Source of the DNA: VRUE01 sp036276735
GTDB taxonomy: Bacteria; Actinomycetota; Thermoleophilia; Solirubrobacterales; 70-9
NCBI GenBank assembly: GCA_036276735.1
Contig: DASUOH010000013.1
Location: forward strand, 1 to 64,000
DNA: 64,000 nt
Direction of reading: 5' to 3'
A model generated the notes under the pieces. The model saw nothing but the letters and a program-made list of their open reading frames with translations, was not told the origin of the DNA and did not search any database. Shown here one piece after another: positions 33,717 through 41,298 of this stretch (its first letter is position 1; every line of letters begins with the position of its first letter). The position numbers and the translations under genes are program-made.

Positions 33717-34858
33717 GGCGGGCGACGATCGCGCTGCTGCTCGCGGCTCTGCTCGCCGGTTGCGGCGAGGACCAGGGCGGGACCGGAGAAGACGGCGCCG
33801 GCTCTTCTGCCGCCCCGGGGTCGCGCACCACGCCCGAGCTGATCGTTCAGGCCGCCGCCGAGGGCTTCGATGCGGCCGCGGTGTACCGCGAGGCTTCCCC
33901 GGGCGTGGTTACGATCAGGTCGATCTTCGACGGCGCCGGGGGTGCCGAAGGGTCCGGCTTCGTCCTCGACCGCGAGGGGCACATCGTCACCAACGCCCAC
34001 GTCATCACCAACGGCCAGGGCGGTGATCGCGAGGAGGCCAAGGCCGTCTTCGTCGAGTTCCCCGACCGCAACGTCCTGGCCGCCGAGGTGGTCGGCTTCG
34101 ACCCCTTCGCCGATGTCGGCCTGCTCGAGCTCGACCCGCCGGAGGGCTTCGAGCTGCATCCGCTCGAGCTCGGGGACGACGACGACCTCGTGGTCGGCCA
34201 GCCGGTAGCCGCGATCGGCAGTCCCTTCGGTGAGCAGCAATCGCTCTCGGTCGGGATCGTCTCGGCGACCGACCGCTCGGTCCGATCTCTCACCCAGTTC
34301 CAGATCGAGGGGGCGATCCAGACCGACGCCTCGATCAATCCCGGCAACTCCGGCGGACCTCTGCTCGACGCTGCGGCACGCGTCATCGGGATCAATCAGC
34401 AGATCGAGACGAGCTCCGGAGCCAACGACGGCGTCGGCTTCGCGGTTCCCGTCTCGTCGATAGAACGCTCGGTCGCGCAGCTGAAGCGCGACGGCAGCGT
34501 CGAGTACGCCTACATCGGCGTCTCCAGCCAAGCCCTCTATCCGCAGCTGGCCGACAAGCTCGGCCTCGATGCGGACTACGGCGGCCTGATCGCCGAAGTG
34601 GTCGAGGGTGGACCGGCCGAAGAAGCCGGGCTCGAGGGGGGCGATGATCGTCTGCGCTTCCAGGGCGTCCCTTACGAGGTCGGCGGCGACACGATCCTGG
34701 CGATCGACGGCCGCGAGGTGGTTCGGCCAGACGATTTGGCCCGGTACATAGCGAGTCGCCATCCGGGTGACAAAGTGGCGCTGGAGGTGCTGAACGGGGA
34801 TGGCGAGCGCGAACAAATCGACGTGGTCCTCGGGGAGCGACCGACCGCCGGCTCCTAG
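33713..34858 (+). CDS. HtrA/DegP-type serine protease lipoprotein with PDZ domain
   Basis: 381 aa envelope quality-control protease. A lipobox (LLAGC, Cys17) indicates a lipid anchor instead of the N-terminal TM helix usual for actinobacterial HtrA. Trypsin-like domain ~50–250 with His96 (VTNAHV), Asp134 (DPFADVGLLE) and Ser213 (NPGNSGGPLL). PDZ domain ~270–375 (GGLIAEVVEGGPAEEAGLEG, DTILAIDGREV). GTG start overlapping the kinase stop. By analogy with MprAB–PepD, it may be both target and modulator of the two-component system. Confidence 0.92.
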   Translation: MRRATIALLLAALLAGCGEDQGGTGEDGAGSSAAPGSRTTPELIVQAAAEGFDAAAVYREASPGVVTIRSIFDGAGGAEGSGFVLDREGHIVTNAHVITNGQGGDREEAKAVFVEFPDRNVLAAEVVGFDPFADVGLLELDPPEGFELHPLELGDDDDLVVGQPVAAIGSPFGEQQSLSVGIVSATDRSVRSLTQFQIEGAIQTDASINPGNSGGPLLDAAARVIGINQQIETSSGANDGVGFAVPVSSIERSVAQLKRDGSVEYAYIGVSSQALYPQLADKLGLDADYGGLIAEVVEGGPAEEAGLEGGDDRLRFQGVPYEVGGDTILAIDGREVVRPDDLARYIASRHPGDKVALEVLNGDGEREQIDVVLGERPTAGS

Positions 34859-34896
34859 CCTGGGCACCCCGCCGCGCGTCTAACCGCCTCTGTCTG

Positions 34897-34902
34897 TAGA
34901 AA
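34897..34902 (+). promoter_or_regulatory. -10-like element for leaderless treT-like gene
   Basis: TAGAAA (followed by T), 7 nt before the GTG at 34910; no ribosome site. Confidence 0.5.
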
Positions 34903-34909
34903 TCCGGCG

Positions 34910-36151
34910 GTGCTTCAAGAAGTCGCCCTCGGTCAGAAGTCGCTCGCCGACTACACGCACATCGCCGGCAAGCAGCTGAGCGAGGAGATCCGCGCGCTGG
35001 CCGAGCCGCTTCAGGGACACCGCGTGCTCCATGTCAGCGCGACGGCGTTCGGGGGCGGCGTCTCGGAGATCCTCTACACGATCGTGCCGTTGATGCGCGA
35101 CGCCGGTCTCGACGCACACTGGCACGTCATCTTCGGCAAAGAAGAGTTCTTCAACGCGACCAAGCTCCTCCACAACTCGCTGCAGGGCGCCGACGAAACG
35201 CTGACCGACGAGCAGTGGGAGCTGTTCGACGAGATCAACGAGATGAACGCCCGCGACCTGCACGGCGAATGGGACACGATCATCGTCCACGATCCGCAGC
35301 CGATCGGGCTGCGGCGGGGGGCGCAGGAAAAGGCTCGCAACTGGGTCTGGCGCTGCCACATCGACCTCTCCGAACCCAACCCGGCGCCGATTGCCCGCCT
35401 GCAGCCGCTGATTCAGGAGTACGACGCCACGGTCTGGCACCTGCCCGCCTACGTGCCGGGCGGAATCAACGGGCACAACGGCGTCAACATCATCCCGCCG
35501 GCGATCGACCCGCTCTCGCCGAAGAACATGGCGTTCTCGCCTGACGACGCCGCTTTCGTCTGCAACCAATTCGGGATCGACGTCGACCGGCCGTTGATCA
35601 CCCAGGTCTCGCGCTTCGACCCCTGGAAGGACCCGATGGGCGTGATCGACGCCTATCGCGCGGTGACGAAGGAGATGCCGGAGGTCCAGCTGGCCCTGGT
35701 CGGCTCGATGGCCACCGACGACCCCGAGGGCTGGGACTTCTTCCAGCGCACCTTCGAGTACGCCGAGGGCGACCCTGACATCAAGATCCTCAACAACCTC
35801 AACAACGTCGGCGCGATCGAGGTCAACGCCTTCCAGTCGCAGTCCGACGTCGTCCTGCAGAAGTCGATCCGCGAGGGCTTCGGCCTGACGGTGACCGAGG
35901 CGCTCTGGAAGGGGCGGCCGACGATCGGCGGCAACGTCGGCGGCATCCCGCTCCAGATCGACGATGGTGTGAGCGGCTTCCTGGTCGACTCACCGCAGGA
36001 GTGCGCGCGCCGCTGCTGCGAGATCCTCGCCGATCCTGAGCTGGGCAAGCGGCTGGGCCGCAGCGGCAAGGAACACGCCCGCCGCGAGTTCCTCTCGCCG
36101 CGCCTCCTGCGCGACTGGTTCAAGCTGATCGGCAAGCTCGACGCGCGCTGA
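34910..36151 (+). CDS. treT: Trehalose synthase-type glycosyltransferase (TreT-like, GT4)
   Basis: 413 aa, GT-B fold. TreT joins NDP-glucose and glucose into trehalose directly. N-terminal half has VSATAFGGGVSEILYTIVP and WRCHIDLSEPN; C-terminal half has TQVSRFDPWKDP, LVGSMATDDPEGW and the GT4 E-X7-E region (REGFGLTVTEALWKG). These long shared stretches are characteristic of TreT rather than of generic GT4 enzymes. GTG start at 34910 with TAGAAA at 7 nt. The neighbouring otsA supports a trehalose role. Whether the donor is ADP- or UDP-glucose cannot be told. Confidence 0.82.
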   Translation: MLQEVALGQKSLADYTHIAGKQLSEEIRALAEPLQGHRVLHVSATAFGGGVSEILYTIVPLMRDAGLDAHWHVIFGKEEFFNATKLLHNSLQGADETLTDEQWELFDEINEMNARDLHGEWDTIIVHDPQPIGLRRGAQEKARNWVWRCHIDLSEPNPAPIARLQPLIQEYDATVWHLPAYVPGGINGHNGVNIIPPAIDPLSPKNMAFSPDDAAFVCNQFGIDVDRPLITQVSRFDPWKDPMGVIDAYRAVTKEMPEVQLALVGSMATDDPEGWDFFQRTFEYAEGDPDIKILNNLNNVGAIEVNAFQSQSDVVLQKSIREGFGLTVTEALWKGRPTIGGNVGGIPLQIDDGVSGFLVDSPQECARRCCEILADPELGKRLGRSGKEHARREFLSPRLLRDWFKLIGKLDAR

Positions 36152-36185
36152 CCGGCGCCCCGGTGGGCACTCCCCGCCCGGCGGG

Positions 36186-36191
36186 TAGGGT
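36186..36191 (+). promoter_or_regulatory. -10-like element for leaderless otsA gene
   Basis: TAGGGT, 6 nt before the GTG at 36198; no ribosome site. Confidence 0.5.
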
Positions 36192-36197
36192 GAACGT

Positions 36198-37664
36198 GTG
36201 GCTGAGGGCGACCCACTGATCATCGTCTCCAACCGGGGGCCTGCCCAGTTCGAACGCGACGAAGCGGGGGAGCGGACCGTGCGACGCGGCGGCGGTGGCC
36301 TGGTGACGGCGCTCTCCGGGCTGGTCTCCCACCGCGAGGCAATCTGGATCGCCTCGGCGATGACCGACGAGGACATCGCCGTCTCCGAGGAGCGTGGCGG
36401 CGCGGTCGAGCTGGAGATCGACGGGATCACATATCGGGTGCTACTGGTCGGCAGTGACCCGGCGGCCTACGAGCGCTTCTACAACGTGATCGCCAACCCG
36501 ATCCTCTGGTTCATCCAGCACTACCTCTGGGACCTCTCCAACGCCCCCGACATCCGCCAGGAGGAGATCGACGCCTGGGATCACGGCTACCAGGCGGTCA
36601 ACCGCGACATCGCCCAGGCGGTGCTCAGTCAGATCGCCGACCGGGAGCGGCCGCTGGTGATGCTCCACGACTACCACCTCTACACGGCGCCAGGAATGAT
36701 CCGCGCCGAGCGGCCCGACGCCTTCCTGCACCACTTCGTCCACATCCCGTGGTCGCAGCCCGACAGCTGGCGGATCCTGCCGGGGCGCATCCGCGAGGCG
36801 CTCTACCGCGGCATGCTCGCCAACGACATCATCGGCTTCCATACCCACGCCTACTGCATCAACTTCCTGCGCTGCTGCGACGAACTGCTCGAGGTCGAGG
36901 TCGATTACGACCGCACGCTGGTTCGGCACGCGGGCGGCGAGACCCTCTGCCGCGCCTACCCGCTCTCGATCGACGCCGAGCGGCTGCGGCGGGCGGCGGA
37001 GTCGCCCGAGGTCGCGGCGGCCGAGCAGGAGGTGCTCGAGCGGCGGCGCGAGCACCTGATCATCCGCGTCGACCGGGCCGACCTCTCCAAGAACGTCCTG
37101 CGCGGCTTCACCGCCTTCGACGTCTTCCTCACCCAGCATCCGGAGTTCCGCGAGAAGGTCACCTTCATCGCCCACCTGCAGCCCTCGCGCCAAGACGTGC
37201 CGGAGTACGCCGAGTACCTCGAACGGATCGAGGCGCTGGTCGCGGTCGTCAACCACCGCCATGGCACCACCGACTGGATGCCGATCGACCTGAAGATCTA
37301 CGAGAACTTCCACGACGCGGTAGCCCGCTACAAGCACTTCGACCTGCTGATGGTCAACTCGATCTTCGACGGCATGAATCTGGTCGCAAAGGAGGCGCCG
37401 GCGGTGAACACCCGCAACGGCGTGCTGATGCTGTCCGAGAACACCGGCTCCCACGAGGACCTTGGAGACAGCGTGCTCTCGGTCAACCCGTTCGACATCC
37501 AGGACCAGGCCGACGCGATCCACCGCGCGCTGACGATGGAGCCTGAAGAGCGGCGCCTGCGAGCGGAGCACCTCAAGGAGATCATCTTCTCCCGCAATCC
37601 CGGCGACTGGGTCGACGAGCAGCTGCGGGATATCGCCGAGCTGCGCGACGAGGCCGTCGCTTAG
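36198..37664 (+). CDS. otsA: Alpha,alpha-trehalose-phosphate synthase (GT20)
   Basis: 488 aa. Makes trehalose 6-phosphate from NDP-glucose and glucose 6-phosphate. GT20 landmarks: N-terminal IIVSNRGP and GGGGLVTAL, VMLHDYHLYTAPGMIRAERP, FVHIPWSQPDSWRILP, IIGFHTHAY, VDRADLSKN in place of the usual VDRLDYSKG, NSIFDGMNLVAKE and LSENTGSHEDLG. Its own -10-like element suggests separate control from treT. No otsB phosphatase gene is in the window. The Asp-Leu variant at the usual VDRLDYxKG motif and the overall divergence place it in a distinct GT20 subgroup. Confidence 0.85.
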   Translation: MAEGDPLIIVSNRGPAQFERDEAGERTVRRGGGGLVTALSGLVSHREAIWIASAMTDEDIAVSEERGGAVELEIDGITYRVLLVGSDPAAYERFYNVIANPILWFIQHYLWDLSNAPDIRQEEIDAWDHGYQAVNRDIAQAVLSQIADRERPLVMLHDYHLYTAPGMIRAERPDAFLHHFVHIPWSQPDSWRILPGRIREALYRGMLANDIIGFHTHAYCINFLRCCDELLEVEVDYDRTLVRHAGGETLCRAYPLSIDAERLRRAAESPEVAAAEQEVLERRREHLIIRVDRADLSKNVLRGFTAFDVFLTQHPEFREKVTFIAHLQPSRQDVPEYAEYLERIEALVAVVNHRHGTTDWMPIDLKIYENFHDAVARYKHFDLLMVNSIFDGMNLVAKEAPAVNTRNGVLMLSENTGSHEDLGDSVLSVNPFDIQDQADAIHRALTMEPEERRLRAEHLKEIIFSRNPGDWVDEQLRDIAELRDEAVA

Positions 37665-37699
37665 GGGGAGAGTTTGGGCCGCCGCAGCCTTGAGCAGGC

Positions 37700-38227
37700 A
37701 TGCGGCTGCGCGTTCGATGGGGGGCGATCGGGAAGCTCGCCGCAGGAATAGCCGGCGTCCTCTTCGTCCTGCAAGCCTTGCCCGAGCTACTCAAACCACC
37801 CGACCCGCCGCCGGTCCCAGCGGACGTGGGCCTGCCGCGGGTGTCTTCCGGTGCGACTTTTGCTCCCCATAGGCACATAAGTCGCACTGGAAGAGCTGAA
37901 CCGAGACCGACAGGACGTCTCGCGCCGGCAGACGTTCGGCGAAAACGGCATATCGGGCGGGTGGCGTCGCAGGGGGGACCCTCCCCGAGGAAGCTTCAGC
38001 TACCGCAGGGGAGGGTGGGTCCCCTGCGGCGACAGGACCCGCCCGCCAGGGCGGACCGCCAGGACCCGCCCGCCCCACCGCCTGAACCCTCGGCGGTCCC
38101 TTCCCCGCCGCCGGCGCCCCAACCAGAAGCGCCGCCCCCCGAACCGGCGCCTACACCCCTCCCCGAACCTCCTCCCTCGCCGCCTCCATCACCCGAAGAC
38201 GGCTCGGCGGAGTTCGCCCCTCACTAG
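37700..38227 (+). CDS. Hypothetical single-pass membrane protein with Pro-rich tail
   Basis: 175 aa if real. Residues 1–30 hold a basic start and one hydrophobic segment (IGKLAAGIAGVLFVLQALP), followed by LLKPPDPPPVPADVGLP. The last ~55 residues are almost all Pro/Ala/Glu. The middle (about residues 50–115) is compositionally different and coincides with a cluster of palindromes (37848–38029) that may be an insertion keeping the frame open. The coding case rests on the plausible TM start and Pro-rich bias; no ribosome site. I have no function for it. Upstream of rpsF. Confidence 0.5.
   Translation: MRLRVRWGAIGKLAAGIAGVLFVLQALPELLKPPDPPPVPADVGLPRVSSGATFAPHRHISRTGRAEPRPTGRLAPADVRRKRHIGRVASQGGPSPRKLQLPQGRVGPLRRQDPPARADRQDPPAPPPEPSAVPSPPPAPQPEAPPPEPAPTPLPEPPPSPPPSPEDGSAEFAPH
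37848..38029. repeat. Cluster of palindromes inside the Pro-rich ORF
   Basis: 37848–37859 and 37879–37890 pair at 11 of 12 positions (CCGGTGCGACTT against AAGTCGCACTGG). At 38003–38029, CCGCAGGGG–9 nt–CCCCTGCGG is perfect. A further G/C-rich arm at 37966–37986 can pair imperfectly with 38008–38028. Just after, AGGACCCGCCCGCC is directly repeated at 38034 and 38061. This resembles a short palindromic repeat element. Confidence 0.6.
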
Positions 38228-38235
38228 CGTCTGGC

Positions 38236-38241
38236 TATAGT
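38236..38241 (+). promoter_or_regulatory. -10-like element upstream of rpsF
   Basis: TATAGT, 11 nt before the TTG start of rpsF. It would give a leader of only a few nucleotides. Confidence 0.45.
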
Positions 38242-38252
38242 CCGACGCCGTT

Positions 38253-38783
38253 TTGGCCGCACCGCGCGAATACGAGCTGGTCTTGATGTTGGATCCGGGG
38301 CAGGACGCCCCGGCTCGCGATGCTGTGGCCCAGGAGGTCAAAGGACAGATCGGGGCATCCGGCACCCTCAAGCACGAGAACACCTGGGGGCTGCGCAAGC
38401 TCGCCTACGAGATCAAGCAGCGGAACGAGGCGGACTACCGCTGGTTTCGCTTCGAGGCGCCGACCGAGCTGCTCGACCAGCTCGACCACAACCTGAAGAT
38501 CGCCGACGGAGTGCTCCGCTTCCGCATCTTCAAAGTCGACGCCGATACGCCGATCTTGGTTCCGCCGGCCACCGCGGCACCGGGCCCGAGCGCGTCGCGC
38601 GAGCGGCCAGCCGAAAGGCCCGGTCCCAGCGCCGGAGAGAGCGCCGAGTCCCCGGCGGCCAGCGAGAACGTCCCGGCGGAGACCGCGGTCGCCGAGCCTC
38701 CCGCCGAGGAGGCCGGTGAGGAGACCCCGCCCGAGTCAGGCGACGAGGCCAACGACGGCCAATCGCCCGAGCCAGCCGAGTAG
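38253..38783 (+). CDS. rpsF: Small ribosomal subunit protein bS6 with long acidic C-terminal extension
   Basis: 176 aa. The first ~100 residues are bS6 (PREYELVLMLDPG, ENTWGLRKLAYEIKQRNEAD, YRWFRFEAP, IADGVLRFRIFKVD). Residues ~105–176 form a low-complexity Pro/Ala/Glu/Ser tail, ending acidic, that typical ~95-residue bS6 lacks. Start read as TTG 38253, about 11 nt after TATAGT, with no ribosome site. First of the conserved rpsF–ssb–rpsR–rplI block. bS6 binds bS18 in the 30S platform. Confidence 0.9.
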   Translation: MAAPREYELVLMLDPGQDAPARDAVAQEVKGQIGASGTLKHENTWGLRKLAYEIKQRNEADYRWFRFEAPTELLDQLDHNLKIADGVLRFRIFKVDADTPILVPPATAAPGPSASRERPAERPGPSAGESAESPAASENVPAETAVAEPPAEEAGEETPPESGDEANDGQSPEPAE

Positions 38784-38884
38784 CGGCGCTCTTTTCCCGC
38801 AGATTCCGGGCTGAAGGGGGCGAGTTACGCCGCCCCCGCTCTTAGACTGGAGTCTCGATAACGCGATCTTGAGGAGTGAGAGCC
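38784..38884. other. rpsF–ssb spacer with hairpin
   Basis: GGGGGCG (38816–38822) and CGCCCCC (38831–38837) form a 7-bp stem with an 8-nt loop, without a T-run. It may attenuate read-through into ssb. Confidence 0.35.
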
Positions 38885-39352
38885 GTGGCGGCTTCGAACA
38901 TCAACGTGGTGGTCATCACCGGGAACCTGACCAAGGATCCAGAACTGCGCCACACCGGCGGCGGAACGGCGGTCTGTGAGATGCGCGTGGCGGTGAACAG
39001 CCGGCGCAAGGACCAGAGCGGCAACTGGGTCGACAAGCCGAACTACTTCGACGTGGTCGTCTTCGGCGGACAGGGCGAGAACTGCGCCAACTACCTCAAC
39101 AAGGGTCGCCCGGTGGCGGTCGAAGGCCGCCTCGACTGGCGCGAGTGGGAGGCCAAAGACGGCAGCGGCAAGCGGCAGGCAGTGCAGATCATCGCCAACT
39201 CGGTCCAGTTCCTCGGCTCGCGCGACGGCTCCGGCGGCAACGGCAACGGCTTCACTCCGAGCAACGACGTGCCAGCCGATACCTCCGACTACGCGGGCAC
39301 GCCCGCGGGCGGAGGCGGAAGCGGCGGCGGCGAGGACGACATCCCCTTCTAG
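38885..39352 (+). CDS. ssb: Single-stranded DNA-binding protein
   Basis: 155 aa. OB fold (~1–115) with NINVVVITGNLTKDPELRHT, CEMRVAVNSRRKD, FDVVVFGGQGENCANYL and KGRPVAVEGRLDWREWE. The Gly-rich linker ends in the acidic tip EDDIPF that recruits repair and replication proteins. The GTG at 38885 is chosen over GTG 38876 because GAGGAG lies 8 nt upstream and the family opening MAASNIN results. One of the genes here with a clear Shine-Dalgarno site. Confidence 0.95.
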   Translation: MAASNINVVVITGNLTKDPELRHTGGGTAVCEMRVAVNSRRKDQSGNWVDKPNYFDVVVFGGQGENCANYLNKGRPVAVEGRLDWREWEAKDGSGKRQAVQIIANSVQFLGSRDGSGGNGNGFTPSNDVPADTSDYAGTPAGGGGSGGGEDDIPF

Positions 39353-39396
39353 GGAACCCCTCAGCGGCCCGGGGTCTGTAGCATCCCGGGCCGCGT

Positions 39397-39663
39397 ATGG
39401 CCAGAGGTAGAGACACCGGAAACTCATCACCGCGACGCGGGCGCCGTGCGGCCGACCGCGCCCGTCCGCGCAAATACACCCGCATCAACTCCGAAGCGGT
39501 CGACTACAAGGATCTCAACCTGCTGCGCCGCTTCCTCTCCGACAAGGGCAAGACCCGGGGCCGGCGCGTCACCGGGCTTTCCCGTAAGCATCAGCGACAG
39601 CTCTCGGTGGCGGTGAAACGGGCGAGAGAGATCGCCCTGCTGCCCTACGTCGGAGAGCGCTGA
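39397..39663 (+). CDS. rpsR: Small ribosomal subunit protein bS18
   Basis: 88 aa. Core matches bS18 (IDYKDLNLLRRF-like VDYKDLNLLRRFLSDKGK, ITGLS-like VTGLSRKHQRQLSVAVKRAR, ALLPYV). The basic N-terminal ~20 residues are an extension. A TAGCAT lies 12 nt before the ATG. The stop overlaps the rplI start by one base (TGATG). No zinc-ribbon cysteines, so it is the zinc-independent form. Confidence 0.94.
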   Translation: MARGRDTGNSSPRRGRRAADRARPRKYTRINSEAVDYKDLNLLRRFLSDKGKTRGRRVTGLSRKHQRQLSVAVKRAREIALLPYVGER

Positions 39664-40118
39664 TGGCACAGGCGATCCTCCTCGAGGACGTCGAGAGCCT
39701 CGGCCAGCGCGGCGAACCGATCGAAGTCGCGCCCGGTTACCTCCGCAACTACTTGATCCCCCGCAAACTCGCCGCGCCAGCGACGCCAGGGGCGCTGGAG
39801 GAGGCGCAGCGACGCCAGGCGGCGGCCGAAAAGGCCGCACAGGCACGGGCGGAACGTGAAGAGCAGGCAGCGTCACTGCTCTCCAAGACCGTGCTGACGA
39901 TCCACCAGCGCGCTGACGACGGCGGCAAGTTGTTCGGCTCGGTGGGTGCCAAGGAGATCGTCGACGCGATCCGCGAGGCGCGCGACCTGCAGATCGAAAA
40001 ACGCAAAGTGCGGCTGGAGCAGCCGATCCGCGAAGTCGGTACCCACATGGTCGAGATCGAGTTGGCCGAAGGCGCGATTGCGACCGTGAAGACGATCGTC
40101 GCCGCAGAGGAGATCTAG
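39663..40118 (+). CDS. rplI: Large ribosomal subunit protein bL9
   Basis: 151 aa, normal length. N-terminal domain (AILLEDVESLGQRGEPIEVA, GYLRNYLIPRKLAA), a long connecting helix rich in Ala/Glu/Arg (~50–75), and the C-terminal domain (GGKLFGSVGAKEIVDAI). It bridges rRNA near the L1 stalk. Translationally coupled to rpsR. Confidence 0.95.
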   Translation: MAQAILLEDVESLGQRGEPIEVAPGYLRNYLIPRKLAAPATPGALEEAQRRQAAAEKAAQARAEREEQAASLLSKTVLTIHQRADDGGKLFGSVGAKEIVDAIREARDLQIEKRKVRLEQPIREVGTHMVEIELAEGAIATVKTIVAAEEI

Positions 40119-40127
40119 CTGCGCGGA

Positions 40128-40808
40128 TTGCCGACTCGGCTCAGCCGCCGCGCCAAGGCGAGGACGCGGCTTGGCTGGGCGCGATCGGAGCGCGCCACCG
40201 TCGGCCTTGCGGCGGTCGCCTTGAGCGGCGCAGGCACCGTGCTCGTCGGCCAGTTCGGCCGCATGCTGAGGCGGCGTGCCCAGGAGTCCGGTCATGACGA
40301 TGGTTTCGTCGAGGCGGCGCCTGCGGCCGCGCTCGACACGGTGAACGTCGCGGTCAGCGGCTACGCCGCCGCGCCTCGCAGCGAGACGGTGCTCTTCAAC
40401 CTGCTGGGGGGATTCCTTGGGGCATTCGCGCTGGTACGGCTGTCGACCTGGGGTATCCGCGATCGCTGGTGGCCGTTCGAAAACGTCAGGGTCGGCGGGC
40501 GCCACATCCACCATTTCGTGCCCGGCATCCTGCTCGCCTTCGCCTCCGGCACGGCCGCGCTGCTCACCGACAACGACGACCTCGAGGACAAGCTGGCGAT
40601 ACCGATGGGCGCCGGCATGGGTCTGACCTTCGACGAGGCGGCCCTGCTGCTCGACCTGCGTGACGTCTACTGGACCCGGGAGGGGCTGCTGAGCGTCCAG
40701 CTCAGCCTCGGCGCCACGGCGATCCTCAGCATCGCGATCCTCACCCAGCGGATGCTGCGGCGCGGCGAGCGGCGCAAAGAGGCGAGCGGCGAGATCCCGC
40801 CCCTATAG
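40128..40808 (+). CDS. Integral membrane protein of unknown function
   Basis: 226 aa, TTG start 9 nt after rplI. Four to five hydrophobic stretches (TVGLAAVALSGAGTVLVGQ, LLGGFLGAFALVRLS, FVPGILLAFASGTAALLT, LSLGATAILSIAILTQ). A His-rich loop (GRHIHHFVPGI) and the segment GAGMGLTFDEAALLLDLRDV give it a recognisable actinobacterial membrane-protein signature without assigned function. The 3' end overlaps the convergent coiled-coil gene by 6 nt. Confidence 0.7.
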   Translation: MPTRLSRRAKARTRLGWARSERATVGLAAVALSGAGTVLVGQFGRMLRRRAQESGHDDGFVEAAPAAALDTVNVAVSGYAAAPRSETVLFNLLGGFLGAFALVRLSTWGIRDRWWPFENVRVGGRHIHHFVPGILLAFASGTAALLTDNDDLEDKLAIPMGAGMGLTFDEAALLLDLRDVYWTREGLLSVQLSLGATAILSIAILTQRMLRRGERRKEASGEIPPL

Positions 40809-41135
40809 CTGCGTCGCGAACGTGGCGAGGGCCGCGATCAGCGCCGTGATCATCAGGGCGGAGAAGCGGAACATCATCCGATGCAGCGCTTCGAATCGTT
40901 CGTCCATCTCACGCCGCAGGGCGACGAATTCCGCCCTCATCTCCTTGAAGCCTTCTTCCATGCGGTCTTCGAGCCTGTCGAACCGCCTGTCGACCTGCTC
41001 GAAGCGCTTGTCCACCTGCTCGAACCGTCTGTCGACCTGCTCGAACCGTCTGTCGACCTGCTCGAAGTTGCGGGCCGTTTCGCCGCGGAAGTCGTCCAGC
41101 CGCTCGTCGGTCCAGCTCTGCCTCATTGCCTCCAT
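40803..41135 (-). CDS. Small coiled-coil protein with C-terminal membrane anchor
   Basis: 110 aa. Residues ~20–80 are heptads, four being near-copies of FEQVDRR encoded by 21-bp tandem repeats (perfect copies at 41020–41040 and 41041–41061). The C-terminus is one TM helix (FSALMITALIAALATFATQL). Expected to form a parallel coiled-coil rod anchored in the membrane, as in DUF1640-like/hemolysin-XhlA-like small proteins. ATG 41135 taken; ATG 41126 possible. Function unknown. Confidence 0.7.
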   Translation of the reverse strand: MEAMRQSWTDERLDDFRGETARNFEQVDRRFEQVDRRFEQVDKRFEQVDRRFDRLEDRMEEGFKEMRAEFVALRREMDERFEALHRMMFRFSALMITALIAALATFATQL

Positions 41136-41285
41136 GGTGCCATGCTCTCAGACAGAACGTCACGCGTTGCGCGGGCTCTGCAAATTTTCTGTAACGGAAT
41201 TCGCTCGCAAATCAGGCATTGCTCCCGGCGCGCCAGTGCCGCCTCAACTACGTTGAAGCCTCCGCCGTGCCGCCGGTTCGAAGCG

Positions 41286-41291
41286 CAAACT
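41286..41291 (+). promoter_or_regulatory. Weak -10-like element upstream of dnaB
   Basis: CAAACT, 7 nt before the ATG at 41299; the same hexamer and spacing occur before the MMPL gene (59377–59372 on the minus strand). Confidence 0.35.
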
Positions 41292-41298
41292 AAGAACG

